From positions 62,001 through 126,000 of the forward strand of contig NZ_FWYB01000017.1 of NCBI RefSeq assembly GCF_900176505.1: 64,000 bases of DNA, read 5' to 3'. Numbering within the stretch: the stretch's first letter is position 1; the number at the start of each line of letters is the position of its first letter. The notes under the pieces are model-generated. The model was not told the origin of the DNA. It was given only the letters and a program-made list of their open reading frames with translations, and did no database searches. This document shows positions 18,774 through 29,000 of this stretch, one piece after another. This DNA comes from Pedobacter nyackensis. Lineage in GTDB: Bacteria; Bacteroidota; Bacteroidia; Sphingobacteriales; Sphingobacteriaceae. The translations under genes and the position numbers were made by a program.

Positions 18774-19913
18774 ATGCGTGTGAATAAAAAAGTTTTCTTG
18801 TTATTGCTCCCTGCCTTATTTGCTGTAAAGGCAAATGGGCAGGGTATTAAAGATTCTGTTACCACTATTTTAATGAAAGTGGAAACCGGTTTGCAGTTTG
18901 ATGTGGTGCGTTTTCATGCCAAACCCGGACAGAAGTTGAAAATTGTTTTCGAAAACACCGATGATATGGATCATAACATGGTCATTACACGGCCTGGTGC
19001 AAGAGAAGAGATGGTTACTGCAGCCTTAAATTTGGGAGAAAAAGGTCCGGCAGTAAGTTACATTCCTAAGTCGCCCAAAGTACTCTGGTCTATACCTGTG
19101 ATATCACCTCATCAGCAAAAAGTACTTACGTTTACTGCTCCAGCTGAATCCGGAGTATATCCTTACGTTTGTACCTATCCGGGGCATGGATTTGTAATGT
19201 ATGGGGCCATGTATGTAAATACAACAGGTAAAATGCCTGATTTGGCGGAGGACATGAATATTCCTCCAAACAGGAGGGGAGCGCCCATGTCTGATGGCGA
19301 AAAGCATGATGATATGCACGCCGGACACCATATGCCTGCCGTTCCGAAGCCATTACATCCTTATACTCCTATAGCACCTTATGTATATCGTGTATTTATT
19401 GAAGGAGCAAGCCCCGCGGCAATTGCAGTAAGTTTGCCAAATAATTTATCGTATTGCTGGGATGCCGGAACATGCCGTCTTCGCTTTGCCTGGAAGGGTG
19501 GTTTTTTAGACAACTCAGACCTTTGGAAAGGTAAGGGAGATGCTTTGGCTAAAGTAGTCGGTAAGATCTTCTTCAGAGAAGCCAACTTCCCATTTAGTTT
19601 TGAAGAAAATGAAATGCCTGTAGCAGATTATAAGGGGTATAGACTGATTAAGCGGTATCCTGAATTTCATTATACCATAAATGGAACGGCTGTTTATGAA
19701 ATGATAAAACCTGGATTAGACAAGAATGGCTTGGTTAGAAATTTCAGAATTCCTGGCGCTACAAAAGCGCTATGGTTCATTACAGATAGCAAAGATGGAG
19801 TAACTTATAAGGCATCAGCGGGACAATGGAAGGATGGTAAATTAAAATTGACTGCTGCACAGGCTAAGAATTTTACAATTACAATGACAGCAAAAGGAGG
19901 GGGAACGCTATGA
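18774..19913 (+). CDS. Exported cupredoxin (azurin/plastocyanin-like) with C-terminal extra domain
   Basis: After a signal peptide (LLLLPALFAVKANGQ) comes a type-1 copper domain. The ligand His is in DDMDHNMVIT and the Cys-His-Met loop is CTYPGHGFVMYGAM near residues 136-149. A Met/His-rich linker (DDMHAGHHMP) leads to a second domain (about 200-379) with CWDAGTCRLRFAWKGGFLD, which I recall from secreted heme or sorbosone-dehydrogenase-like proteins but cannot name with certainty. The gene overlaps the next one by 4 bases (ATGA). The protein probably shuttles electrons between a periplasmic dehydrogenase and the cytochrome c encoded at 21513. Confidence 0.85.
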   Translation: MRVNKKVFLLLLPALFAVKANGQGIKDSVTTILMKVETGLQFDVVRFHAKPGQKLKIVFENTDDMDHNMVITRPGAREEMVTAALNLGEKGPAVSYIPKSPKVLWSIPVISPHQQKVLTFTAPAESGVYPYVCTYPGHGFVMYGAMYVNTTGKMPDLAEDMNIPPNRRGAPMSDGEKHDDMHAGHHMPAVPKPLHPYTPIAPYVYRVFIEGASPAAIAVSLPNNLSYCWDAGTCRLRFAWKGGFLDNSDLWKGKGDALAKVVGKIFFREANFPFSFEENEMPVADYKGYRLIKRYPEFHYTINGTAVYEMIKPGLDKNGLVRNFRIPGATKALWFITDSKDGVTYKASAGQWKDGKLKLTAAQAKNFTITMTAKGGGTL

Positions 19914-21403
19914 GATTTATTGTAATCGCCGGTTTTTTTATAAGTGTGCTTTGCTGCAGTGCTATTCCTGTTAACATTGACCCGTTAAAAAAGGAATCCT
20001 ATCGTGTGGAAACGATTAAAATGCCCGAAGGTTTAACCAATGAAAACGGTGCTGTAGAATTTTTACCAGATGGGCGTTTGGTGGCTTGTTTTACGCGTGG
20101 CGAAGTTATGACCTATAACACCAAAACAAAAAAATGGAAGCTTTTTGCAGAGGGCTTACATGATCCTCTGGGAATTCTGGTCATCAGTAATGCTGAGCTG
20201 CTGATTATTCAACGCCCTGAATTAACAAGAGTTAAAGATACAGATGGAGATGGTGTGGCGGATGTTTACGAAAAGGTTACCGATGATTTTGGCCTTTCCG
20301 GAAACTATCATGAATACAATTATGGCCCGGTTAAAGATAAAAAAGGTAATCTTTTCATTGCTTTAAATGCCTCTTCTCCAGGTGGTAGCATGCGGTCGGA
20401 AGTTCGTGGGAAATTGGATACAGCAGGTCGGGATGGCGCAGACGGCCGCAGACAGATGTTTTCTTCTGTGCCTTATAGAGGTTGGATGATGAAACTTACT
20501 CCAGATGGTAAATTACACCCTTATGCTTCAGGGTTCCGTTCGCCAAATGGCCTTGGTTTCGACCTGCAGGGAAACCTGTTTGCTACAGATAATCAAGGCG
20601 ATTGGGTAGGTACAAGTCCACTTTTTCACATCCGGGAAGGAAATTTTTATGGCCATCCAGGTAGTTTAATATGGACAAAAGACTGGGCTAAAGGCAATCC
20701 TTTTCAACTCTCTCCTGAAGTTTTAGATGCTATGCGAACGCCTGCGGCTGTATTGTTTCCGCATGGAATTATGGCGAATTCACCTACACAACCGGTTTGC
20801 GACAATACAAATGGCAGGTTTGGTCCCTATGCTGGACAGTTGTTGATAGGAGAGATGAATAAAGAACGCATTGTGAGGGTGATGCTTGAGCGTGTTGATG
20901 GTGAATTGCAGGGTGCCTGTATTCCGTTTCTGGATGGAAAAGGACTTCGGAAAGGTAATAACCGAATGGCATTTGCACCCGATGGAAGTTTATATGTAGG
21001 ACAGAATTCGCATGGCTGGCTGGGAGATGAAGGTATTCAACGAGTTGTCTTTACGGGTAAAATGCCTGTTGATGTATATACGATGAGCCTAACCAAAAAT
21101 GGATTTGAGTTAACCTTTACACAACCTGTAGATGTAAAAACAGCCTTAAATCCGGCCAATTATAAAATCAGACATTATTACTATAAGTATCATAAAAAGT
21201 ATGGCTCAGATCAGTTTGGTTTGGAGCTTGACGAAGCTAAAGACATTAAGCGTTCGGCAGATGGAAAGCGAATTACTCTAACCATAAATGGATTGAAAGC
21301 CGGATATGTATACGAATTGAATCTGGAGAACATTAAGAGTGTTAAAGGTGAATCTCTTGAAAATAAGTTGATTTGCTACACTTTGAATAGGTTGAGAAAG
21401 TAA
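19910..21403 (+). CDS. Exported beta-propeller, PQQ/sorbosone-dehydrogenase-like
   Basis: A Sec signal (MRFIVIAGFFISVLCCSA) precedes a six-bladed propeller with repeated blade phrases (VEFLPDGRLVACF, KMTPDGKLHPYASGFRSPNGLGFDLQG, MAFAPDGSLYVGQ). A calcium-type loop DTDGDGVADVY is present. The last about 110 residues form a separate beta domain (FTQPVDVKTALNPANYKI). This layout matches the DUF7133-like/glucose-sorbosone-dehydrogenase-type proteins often found with a c-type cytochrome. No CxxCH is present, so heme would come from a partner. Coupled by overlap to the cupredoxin gene, it may be a periplasmic oxidase or dehydrogenase of sugar or sugar derivatives. Confidence 0.8.
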   Translation: MRFIVIAGFFISVLCCSAIPVNIDPLKKESYRVETIKMPEGLTNENGAVEFLPDGRLVACFTRGEVMTYNTKTKKWKLFAEGLHDPLGILVISNAELLIIQRPELTRVKDTDGDGVADVYEKVTDDFGLSGNYHEYNYGPVKDKKGNLFIALNASSPGGSMRSEVRGKLDTAGRDGADGRRQMFSSVPYRGWMMKLTPDGKLHPYASGFRSPNGLGFDLQGNLFATDNQGDWVGTSPLFHIREGNFYGHPGSLIWTKDWAKGNPFQLSPEVLDAMRTPAAVLFPHGIMANSPTQPVCDNTNGRFGPYAGQLLIGEMNKERIVRVMLERVDGELQGACIPFLDGKGLRKGNNRMAFAPDGSLYVGQNSHGWLGDEGIQRVVFTGKMPVDVYTMSLTKNGFELTFTQPVDVKTALNPANYKIRHYYYKYHKKYGSDQFGLELDEAKDIKRSADGKRITLTINGLKAGYVYELNLENIKSVKGESLENKLICYTLNRLRK

Positions 21404-21512
21404 TAATTGTTAAGAGTAATCAGAAAATTGAAAATAATTTAAAAAATTATGAGCTTGGTAAATAGAAATATTTTAATTTTAGCTGCAACACATAACCCCT
21501 AACACACACACA

Positions 21513-21872
21513 ATGAAAAGAACCTTAATTTTTTCTAGCTGCTTAGCTATCGGTTTACTGATTAGCGGAGTAGCGAAGAGCCAGACTGCAGATCCTAAGA
21601 ATGATGTAGAAGCAGGTAAATTATTGATTTCAAAATCAGACTGCTTTGCTTGTCATAAACCAGACGGTAAATTGGTTGGACCATCTTATGCTGATATTGC
21701 TAAGAAGTATTCGGTTACTGATGCAAATTTGTCGTTATTGTCTGGAAAAATCATTAAAGGAGGTAGTGGTACCTGGGGACAGATTCCAATGGCAGCACAC
21801 CCGAAAATTACTCAAGTTGATGCAAAAAAGATGGTGAAATACATCCTTTCAATTTCATCGGCGAAGAAGTAA
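21513..21872 (+). CDS. Periplasmic c-type cytochrome (class I, c551/c552-like)
   Basis: A signal peptide (LIFSSCLAIGLLISGVAKSQ) is followed by a compact single-heme domain. The heme-binding motif is CFACH near residues 48-52 and the likely axial Met is in QIPMAAHP near residue 89. The mature size (about 96 aa) fits class I cytochromes. The 109-base gap upstream suggests it can be transcribed separately, but its place after the cupredoxin and propeller genes suggests a shared redox chain. A good rho-independent terminator follows. Confidence 0.93.
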   Translation: MKRTLIFSSCLAIGLLISGVAKSQTADPKNDVEAGKLLISKSDCFACHKPDGKLVGPSYADIAKKYSVTDANLSLLSGKIIKGGSGTWGQIPMAAHPKITQVDAKKMVKYILSISSAKK

Positions 21873-21891
21873 GCCCATAAATATTTAAAAG

Positions 21892-21937
21892 ATGCCTTAA
21901 GAGATCACAACAAATGATCTGTTAAGGCATTTTTTTT
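21892..21937 (+). terminator. Rho-independent terminator after cytochrome c
   Basis: An inverted repeat (ATGCCTTAAGAGATC and GATCTGTTAAGGCAT, one mismatch) is followed by eight T, 20 bases after the stop codon at 21872. Confidence 0.88.
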
Positions 21938-22055
21938 GCATAAAAAATAGTTCGATACTAATCTTATGGTTGTTTATTCTATTTGTTGATATACAGGGTT
22001 ATATGTGAAGATAAATACTGTATAATATTTCATTTTTTAAATAATAATAAATATC

Positions 22056-22070
22056 TTCGGTTACGTACAC
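22056..22070 (+). promoter_or_regulatory. Putative operator box (TTCGGTTACGTACAC)
   Basis: One base differs from the TTCGGGTACGTACAC form. It overlaps a -7-like TATCTTCG and lies 26 bases before the start at 22096, a position suited to repression. Confidence 0.6.
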
Positions 22071-22095
22071 GTTGTACTTCAATAGATATACGAAA

Positions 22096-23319
22096 ATGAC
22101 ACACTTTAACATTTCCAGAAGAAAATTTATATCAAACGGTACGATAGCATTATCGGGATTCGCACTTGCCGGATTACCTTCAATTGCTTTCGGTAAATAT
22201 GATCAGGAAGTTAAAATTGGACTGGTTGGTTGCGGACAAAGGGGGGCAGGTGTTGCCAGTATCATTAAAACCCTTCCGGGAATGGATCTTATTGCCTATT
22301 GTGATATTGTTGATGCGCATTTGAAACCAATGAAACAATATTCGAAAATGGGTAGCCCTGGGTTTTATAAAAACTATCAGGAAATGCTCCGTAATAAAGA
22401 TATTGATGCCGTGTATATTGCTACTCCACTGAATCTACACTATCAAATGGTTGTTGATGCATTAGATGCAGGAAAGCATGTTTATGTGGAGAAGACTATG
22501 ACTTATAGCATTCCGGAGGCGCTGGATCTGGTGAATAGGATGAAGGGAAAGGATCTTGTGTTACAGGTTGGGCATCAGTATCGTTACTATGCGATGTATC
22601 ATAAAATAAAACAGATTATTGATGATAACTGGTTGGGTACTGTAACCCATATTGAAAGTCAGTATAATAGGAATTCAGATTGGCGCAGACCTATTATTGA
22701 TCCTAAACTTGAGCGACAGGTTAACTGGAGAATGTACCGTGAATATTCCGGAGGTGTGATGGCCGAACTGGCAGCGCATCAGATAGATATTGTAAACTGG
22801 ATGCTTAACGATCATCCCTTGAGTGTTGTAGCTATGGGCGGAATAAATTTTTGGAAGGATGGAAGAGAAACAAACGATAATGTCCGTGCAATTTATGAGT
22901 ATACAAATGGTGTTAAATCCAGCGTTACTTCAATATTGAGTAATCAACACAACAGTTATGAAATAAAGGTTTTAGGATCAAAAGCTACATTGGTAATTAA
23001 GCGGGATAGTGCAATGATCTATCCTGAACCCGTAAAGAAGGTGTTGGGGATTGTGGATGGCGTAACCGGGGCAACGATCGAAGCAGTAAAGCCGGGGCAA
23101 GGAGTACCGGTAGTATTTCATAGTCCGGATGGTAAGAACCTTGATCCAACAGCCTATGCATTTATGTCTTTTGCAGATTGCATTAGAAATGGTAAAAAGC
23201 CAGGTTCTAATGTGCTTACTGGTAGGGATACAGCCATTGCGGTGCACATGGGTAATGCTGCTGCCGATACTGGTAATATGCAATTTTGGAAACCGGAATA
23301 TTTAAAATCTAACCAATAA
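22096..23319 (+). CDS. Tat-exported Gfo/Idh/MocA-family oxidoreductase
   Basis: The start at 22096 (MTHFNISRRKF) is chosen because it places a twin-arginine signal at the N-terminus; the open frame extends to a TTG at 22072 inside the operator-like box. The Rossmann motif is VKIGLVGCGQRGAG, and the usual EKP becomes EKT in HVYVEKTMTYSIPEA. The C-terminal alpha/beta domain has GGVMAELAAHQIDIVNWML with the family's His. Exported members keep NAD(P)H bound and act on sugars or glycosides (for example GH109-type redox glycosidases). It heads a unit containing two esterases and probably modifies an oligosaccharide in the periplasm. The specific reaction is unknown. Confidence 0.88.
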   Translation: MTHFNISRRKFISNGTIALSGFALAGLPSIAFGKYDQEVKIGLVGCGQRGAGVASIIKTLPGMDLIAYCDIVDAHLKPMKQYSKMGSPGFYKNYQEMLRNKDIDAVYIATPLNLHYQMVVDALDAGKHVYVEKTMTYSIPEALDLVNRMKGKDLVLQVGHQYRYYAMYHKIKQIIDDNWLGTVTHIESQYNRNSDWRRPIIDPKLERQVNWRMYREYSGGVMAELAAHQIDIVNWMLNDHPLSVVAMGGINFWKDGRETNDNVRAIYEYTNGVKSSVTSILSNQHNSYEIKVLGSKATLVIKRDSAMIYPEPVKKVLGIVDGVTGATIEAVKPGQGVPVVFHSPDGKNLDPTAYAFMSFADCIRNGKKPGSNVLTGRDTAIAVHMGNAAADTGNMQFWKPEYLKSNQ

Positions 23320-23329
23320 ACTAAATCAT

Positions 23330-23905
23330 ATGAACACATTTCTACTTCAAATTAAGCGGTATTTTGGATTTTCCATTATGACCGCTTTTATGACTTCTGT
23401 AGTCATATTTTCTGCTGCTGCTCAAAGTGCTGTGGCACCGGATAAAATGAAACTGTCATTTTTTAGCCAGGTGATATTTGGGGCGCAAAAGAACAATTTA
23501 GCAATCGTTATATCTTCTGATTTTAATGGAGACTACACCATGGAAGGTATCAGGAAAGCGAACTGGACAGACATTACAGACCAGTTTGAACTTGCTGATA
23601 CTAAAGAATGGAAAAAATCAGGTGATGCTGATATCTCAAAATTTGTTGCCGGCGGCAAATCACTTTATATAGGTTTGAGGTATATTGGGAAAAGCTCTAC
23701 GGTAGGCCCAACACAGCGAATGTGGGGAATCAAGGATATGTATGTTAACGATAACCCGTTGCCATCAGCAGATTGGAAAATTGTTAATGACAGTAATAAT
23801 TTTAGTGGGGCAGCGTATACCAGACCAAAAGCGGGAGGCATACTTTTCAGATCAAATCAGTCGGTGATCAGATCGGAGAGCTGGGGCATTGTTAAAGTAA
23901 AATAA
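23330..23905 (+). CDS. Secreted stand-alone domain related to the DUF5017-like lipoproteins
   Basis: This 191-aa protein has a signal peptide (MTAFMTSVVIFSAAAQS) without a lipobox Cys. Its mature part matches only the C-terminal half of the lipoproteins at 1502, 8682 and 31133. Compare LAIVISSDFNGDYTMEGIRKA and ANWTDITDQFELA here with the STDFNGDYNS and TWTDISSRF segments there, and GKSLYIGLRYI with GKPLYIAYKYI. The N-terminal FFSGE domain is reduced to KLSFFSQVIFGA. It is therefore a soluble one-domain version, located between an oxidoreductase and esterase genes rather than next to a SusD. A carbohydrate-binding role is possible. No catalytic motif is seen. Confidence 0.8.
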   Translation: MNTFLLQIKRYFGFSIMTAFMTSVVIFSAAAQSAVAPDKMKLSFFSQVIFGAQKNNLAIVISSDFNGDYTMEGIRKANWTDITDQFELADTKEWKKSGDADISKFVAGGKSLYIGLRYIGKSSTVGPTQRMWGIKDMYVNDNPLPSADWKIVNDSNNFSGAAYTRPKAGGILFRSNQSVIRSESWGIVKVK

Positions 23906-23912
23906 TCTGGGT

Positions 23913-25226
23913 ATGAAAGTTTTAAATAAAAAAAACGCATTTGCTTCATTGCGCTGCGGGTTGATCTTATTATTTCAGCTGGGGATTGTTACCGTTTGCT
24001 TTGCCCAGACTGAAGTCGTTAAAATTAAAGTGAATGCTGATCATCCCGATTGGGCTTATAAGATCGGAGAGAAAGTAACTTTTTCTGTCTCAGCTGTAAA
24101 GGGAGATAAGATATTAAAAGATGTAAAGTTTAATTATACCATCGGATTAGAAAGGATGGGCCCCATTAAAGAAGGATCATCAGTATTGAGCAAAGATCTG
24201 GAGCTGATTGACGGCGGAAGCCTTGACAAGCCCGGCTTTCTACGTTGTATAGCTACCGCTGAAATAGAAGGGAAAAAGTACCGGGGACTGGCTACTGCCG
24301 CTTTTGAACCTGAACATATTAAACCCACCACTGATATGCCAAAGGATTTTGTTAACTTTTGGGATAAGACCAAGGCTGATGCCGCAAAAATTCCCATGGA
24401 TGCAAAAATGGATCCATTGCCAGAAAAAAGTACGGCAACGGTAGATGTTTTTGCAGTTAACTTTCAAAACTATCAGACCGGATCAAGAATTTATGGAATG
24501 CTGAGCATGCCTAAAAAACCTGGTAAATATCCGGCTATATTAAGAGTGCCTGGTGCAGGAGTGAGAGGGTATAGTGCGGATGTAGGTATGGCCGACAAAG
24601 GCTTTATTGTACTCCAGATAGGTATTCACGGAATCCCATTAAATATGCCCGACACTACTTATCAGCGGCTTGCAAATGGTTCTCTTAAAGGTTATTCTTT
24701 GTCAAATGCTAATAACCGTGATACTTATTATTTTAAACGCGTTTTTATGGGCTGTGTTAGAGCAAATGATTTCATCTGCAGTTTGCCCAGCTATGACGGG
24801 AAAAACCTTGCTGTAGCCGGCGGTAGTCAGGGTGGAGCCCTTACCATTGCAACGGCAGCATTGGACAACAGAGTAAAATATATGGTAGCCTATTTTCCGG
24901 GAATGTGCGATCATACCGGCTATTTATTTGGTAGAACCGGTGGCTGGCCAGCTTGGCTTAAGAACGTAGATAAAGTAAACAAGAAGCAGATTGAAACTTC
25001 TAAATATTACGATATGGTGAATTTTGCAAGCCTGTTAAAAATACCTGGACTTTATAGTTGGGGCTATAACGATGAAACTTGCCCGCCAACATCTAGCTAT
25101 GCAGCTTACAATGGTATAGTTGCACCAAAAGAGTTGTTTATCGTCAAGGAATCTGGCCATGAATACATGCCTGAACAAAGAAAAAAGATGAATGCATGGC
25201 TGGAAAAAAAATTAAACGGTAAATAA
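23913..25226 (+). CDS. Secreted acetylxylan-esterase-like (CE7-type) hydrolase
   Basis: A signal peptide (ILLFQLGIVTVCFAQ) is followed by an N-terminal Ig-like domain (about residues 33-130). An alpha/beta-hydrolase of the acetyl-xylan-esterase/cephalosporin-deacetylase type follows. The nucleophile Ser lies in AVAGGSQGGALT near residue 312, Asp in SWGYNDETCPPTSSY near 385 and His in KESGHEYMPE near 413. This spacing and the DETCPP motif are typical of CE7. The enzyme probably removes acetyl groups from glycan fragments. It is followed 5 bases later by a second esterase gene, so deacetylation is a major task of this unit. Confidence 0.9.
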   Translation: MKVLNKKNAFASLRCGLILLFQLGIVTVCFAQTEVVKIKVNADHPDWAYKIGEKVTFSVSAVKGDKILKDVKFNYTIGLERMGPIKEGSSVLSKDLELIDGGSLDKPGFLRCIATAEIEGKKYRGLATAAFEPEHIKPTTDMPKDFVNFWDKTKADAAKIPMDAKMDPLPEKSTATVDVFAVNFQNYQTGSRIYGMLSMPKKPGKYPAILRVPGAGVRGYSADVGMADKGFIVLQIGIHGIPLNMPDTTYQRLANGSLKGYSLSNANNRDTYYFKRVFMGCVRANDFICSLPSYDGKNLAVAGGSQGGALTIATAALDNRVKYMVAYFPGMCDHTGYLFGRTGGWPAWLKNVDKVNKKQIETSKYYDMVNFASLLKIPGLYSWGYNDETCPPTSSYAAYNGIVAPKELFIVKESGHEYMPEQRKKMNAWLEKKLNGK

Positions 25227-25231
25227 CGCGG

Positions 25232-26050
25232 ATGTTTATGAGATTTGCCACAGTTGCTGGCAGACTAAAGACTGTGCTTTTTAGTCTGCTGTTCACTTTA
25301 TTGATTTTAGATTCCAGTGCACAGAAGTTTGAGCTGTCCGAAAAAGTTAATCCTGATTTTCATTTATATCTCCTCGTTGGCCAATCTAATATGGCAGGAA
25401 GAGGAGTTGTTGATTCGATGAGTAAAGTCGTTAACGCTCAGATACTGACACTGAATAAAAGTGCTGAATGGGTGTTTGCTGTTGACCCTCTTCACTTTGA
25501 TCGACCTCCAATTGTTGGTGTAGGTCCGGGTTTAAGTTTTGCCAAAAATATGTTAGGCAAAAATAAAAAGATTAAGGTCGGTCTGATACCTTGTGCAGTA
25601 GGCGGATCGCCGATTAAAGCCTGGAAGTCGGGTGAAGAATTTTTAAAAGATTATCCTTATGATGATGCGATAAAACGGGCTAAAATAGCCATGAAATACG
25701 GTGTGATAAAAGGAATTATATGGCATCAGGGGGAAAGTGACAGCAATGCTGAAAAGGCAAAGCTTTACATGGAGAATTTAAAAACATTGATTGCAGATCT
25801 CCGAAGAGATTTGAATGACCCAAATTTGCCTTTTATAGCCGGAGAGTTGGGGCATTACAAAGAAAATTATAAGCATGTCAATACTGTATTGAAGGATTTG
25901 CCGGCCGAAGTGTCTAACACAGGATTAGCTACTTCAGAAGGACTTGTACATAAGGGGGATGGGACACATCTGGATACACCGTCAGCAAGAGAACTAGGGA
26001 AAAGATTTGCTGTAGAAATGCTTAACATTCAAAAGAATAAAAGAAAATAA
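25232..26050 (+). CDS. Secreted sialate O-acetylesterase-like/CE6-type esterase (SASA domain)
   Basis: A signal peptide (TVLFSLLFTLLILDSSAQ) leads to a SASA-type SGNH fold. LYLLVGQSNMAGRG holds the nucleophile Ser, PCAVGGSPI follows, and WHQGESDSN carries the Gln-Gly-Glu-Ser signature. GLVHKGDGTHLDTPSARELG holds the Asp/His pair. Length (272 aa) fits CE6 acetylxylan esterases as well as sialate O-acetylesterases. In this context plant or microbial polysaccharide acetyl groups are more likely targets than sialic acid. It ends the unit that begins at 22096. Confidence 0.92.
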   Translation: MFMRFATVAGRLKTVLFSLLFTLLILDSSAQKFELSEKVNPDFHLYLLVGQSNMAGRGVVDSMSKVVNAQILTLNKSAEWVFAVDPLHFDRPPIVGVGPGLSFAKNMLGKNKKIKVGLIPCAVGGSPIKAWKSGEEFLKDYPYDDAIKRAKIAMKYGVIKGIIWHQGESDSNAEKAKLYMENLKTLIADLRRDLNDPNLPFIAGELGHYKENYKHVNTVLKDLPAEVSNTGLATSEGLVHKGDGTHLDTPSARELGKRFAVEMLNIQKNKRK

Positions 26051-26092
26051 ATTCCTAATCAAATCCTGAATAAACCAATAAACTTATAAAAT

Positions 26093-29000
26093 ATGAAGAG
26101 AAAATGGTACAGTGCAGCTATGCTGCTGCGCATCCTGCTGTTTACTTTCTGCGTTTTTATTCCCCGGGAGCTCTTTGCACAGAGTGGTCTTAGAGAAATT
26201 AAAGGGATTGTAACAGATGAAAAAACTAAAGAAACCATACCTGGTGTATTGGTGAAATTAAAAAGGACAAATACCGTGATTGCTACAAAGAGTGATGGAT
26301 CTTATGTGATAAAAGCAACTAATGCTGATATCCTGACTTTCTCATTTGTAGGCTACGAATCGAAATCAGTGAGTGTGGGCGATAAGAAGGTATTAAATAT
26401 AACTTTGAAAGCCGATGATCGGGCGCTGGATGAGGTAGTGGTGATTGGCTATGGTACTGTATCCAAATCAGACCTTACGGGCTCGGTTGGACAGGTGAAA
26501 ATAGCCGACATTACTAAAGCACCGGTGGGTTCTTTCACTGAAGCTTTGGCTGGCAGGATTGCGGGCGTACAAGTTTCATCAAATGACGGACAGCCTGGAG
26601 TAGCACAAAATATTATAATCAGGGGTATTGGTTCACTTACGCAAAGTACCGCTCCACTATATGTGATTGACGGTTTCCCTATTGAAGACTTTAGCCCTGC
26701 AACATTAAACAACGATGATATCGAATCCATAAATATTCTAAAGGATGCTTCGGCAACAGCTATTTATGGATCGAGAGGATCAAATGGTGTGATCATTATT
26801 GAAACTAAAAAAGGTAAAGTAGGTAAAGCCGTTGTTACCTTCAATACCTCTTACGGGGTCCAGCGACCTAGAAAGTTCATGGAAATGATGAGTCCATATG
26901 AATTTGTTAAGTATTATTCGGAAGCGAAACCCGCTACAACGAATGATCGTTATTTTGGACTTGATGCGAATGGTATAAAGAAAACACTGGAAAGCTACAG
27001 GAATGTAGAAGGGATAAACTGGCAAAAGCAAATTCTTAAAACCAACCCTATGCAGATTTATGACCTCGCAGTTAGAGGAGGGAATGATCTGACGAAGTAT
27101 TCAGTGTCGGGTTCTATCTATGATCAGGAAGGTGTCGTGATCAATACTGCTTCAAAACGATACCAGGCCAGAATCTCAATTGATCAAACCATCAGCCCGA
27201 AAATTAGAGGAGGAGTTGCTGCAAATTATAGTAACCAAACTACTTCAGGTGTTCCGGTAGCATTATCAACAGGTGGAAATACCACTAGTTTTCTGTTTTA
27301 TAATATGTGGGGATATCGCCCGATTTCAGGAAGGGAAAATTTAGACTTGCTGGAAGAAGATGCGGATCCAGATAATATTAATTCGAATGAAGATCGGTTT
27401 AACCCTGTTACTACGGCCGAAAATACCTATAGGGTAGCCTTAAATAGAACCTTGCTTGCAACCGCTTATTTAACTTATGACATTACGAAGCGCCTGACTT
27501 TAAAAGTTACCGGAGGTAACACGAGTTCGCAATATAAAACCGATATATTTTATAATTCCAAGACCCCTCAGGGATCTCCTAAAAGTTCATCTAACAGGAT
27601 GGGAATAAGCGGTTCAGTTACTTATATGGATGTGAACACCTGGTCGAATGAAAATACGCTAACCTATACCAATACCTTTAATAAAATTCATGCACTAACG
27701 GTTTTGGCAGGATTCTCATCTCAGGCTAATAAAAGAAACAGTCATGGGGTTGGAGTGTCCTTCCTTCCAAATGAAGAGCTGGGCATGGGAGGTTTCAGTT
27801 CCGGAATTCCCTACAATAGTCCTGCATCGAGTGGGACTTATACCTTGTCATCCTTTTTTGGTCGGTTAAACTATAACTACAAATGGAAATACTTGTTTAC
27901 TGCGACATTCCGTGCAGACGGTTCTTCTAAATTTGCTGAAGGTAATAAATACGGATATTTCCCTTCTGGTGCATTTGCCTGGAACATGATGAAAGAGCCG
28001 TTCATGAAAGCATTACCTGTAATTTCCACTTCTAAATTCAGGGTAAGTTATGGTGTTACCGGGAATAACAGAGTTGGTGATTTTGGTTATCTGCCAAGTT
28101 TGGTCATGCCTGTTGCTAACGCATATTCTTATGGAAACGCCAGCCCTTCATTAGGTACAATTCCTGGTAGCCTGGGTAATAATAATCTCAAGTGGGAAAG
28201 TGCTCATCAACTTGATATGGGGTATGACATTGGGTTATTTAAAAACCGGTTAGAGTTGACTGTCGACCTGTATCGGAAAACAACTAAAAACCTGTTGTTG
28301 AATGCTGATTTACCTTATAGTACCGGCTATGCAACGGCTTTTAAGAATATTGGTAGCATCAGGAACGATGGGTTGGAGCTTAGCTTAAATACCACGAATG
28401 TTCAGGGTAAGTCGTTTAGCTGGCAAAGCAGTTTCAACATTAGCTTTTACAACAATAAAGTTCTGGCTTTAACAGATGGTGAAACCAAGCGCTTTACAGG
28501 GATAAATTTTGAGAGTTTATATGGTGATCCTTTATATGTTGCTGAAGTAGGTCAACCGACAGCTATGTTTTACGGATATATTTTTGACGGGGTGTATCAG
28601 TATGCAGATTTCGATAATCCAACACCAACTACGTATTTATTGAAAAAGAATTTACCCGGAAATGGTACAGATAGAGCGCTTATACAGCCTGGGGATATCA
28701 AATACAGGGACATTAATGGAGATGGGGTAGTGAACTCAAATGATTTATCCGTTATTGGGAATACATTGCCTTTACATACGGGTGGGTTTACCAATAATTT
28801 TAGATATAAGGGCTTTGATTTGAACGTGTTTTTCCAGTGGTCCTATGGAAATCAGATCTACAATGCCAATAGAATGGTACTTGAAGGGAATGGTTTGGTG
28901 AGAACAGATGTGAATCAATATGCGAGTTATGTAGACCGCTGGTCGCCAGAAAACCAAACGAACAAAAACTATCGGGCATTGGGACAAGGGCCGATTGGCC

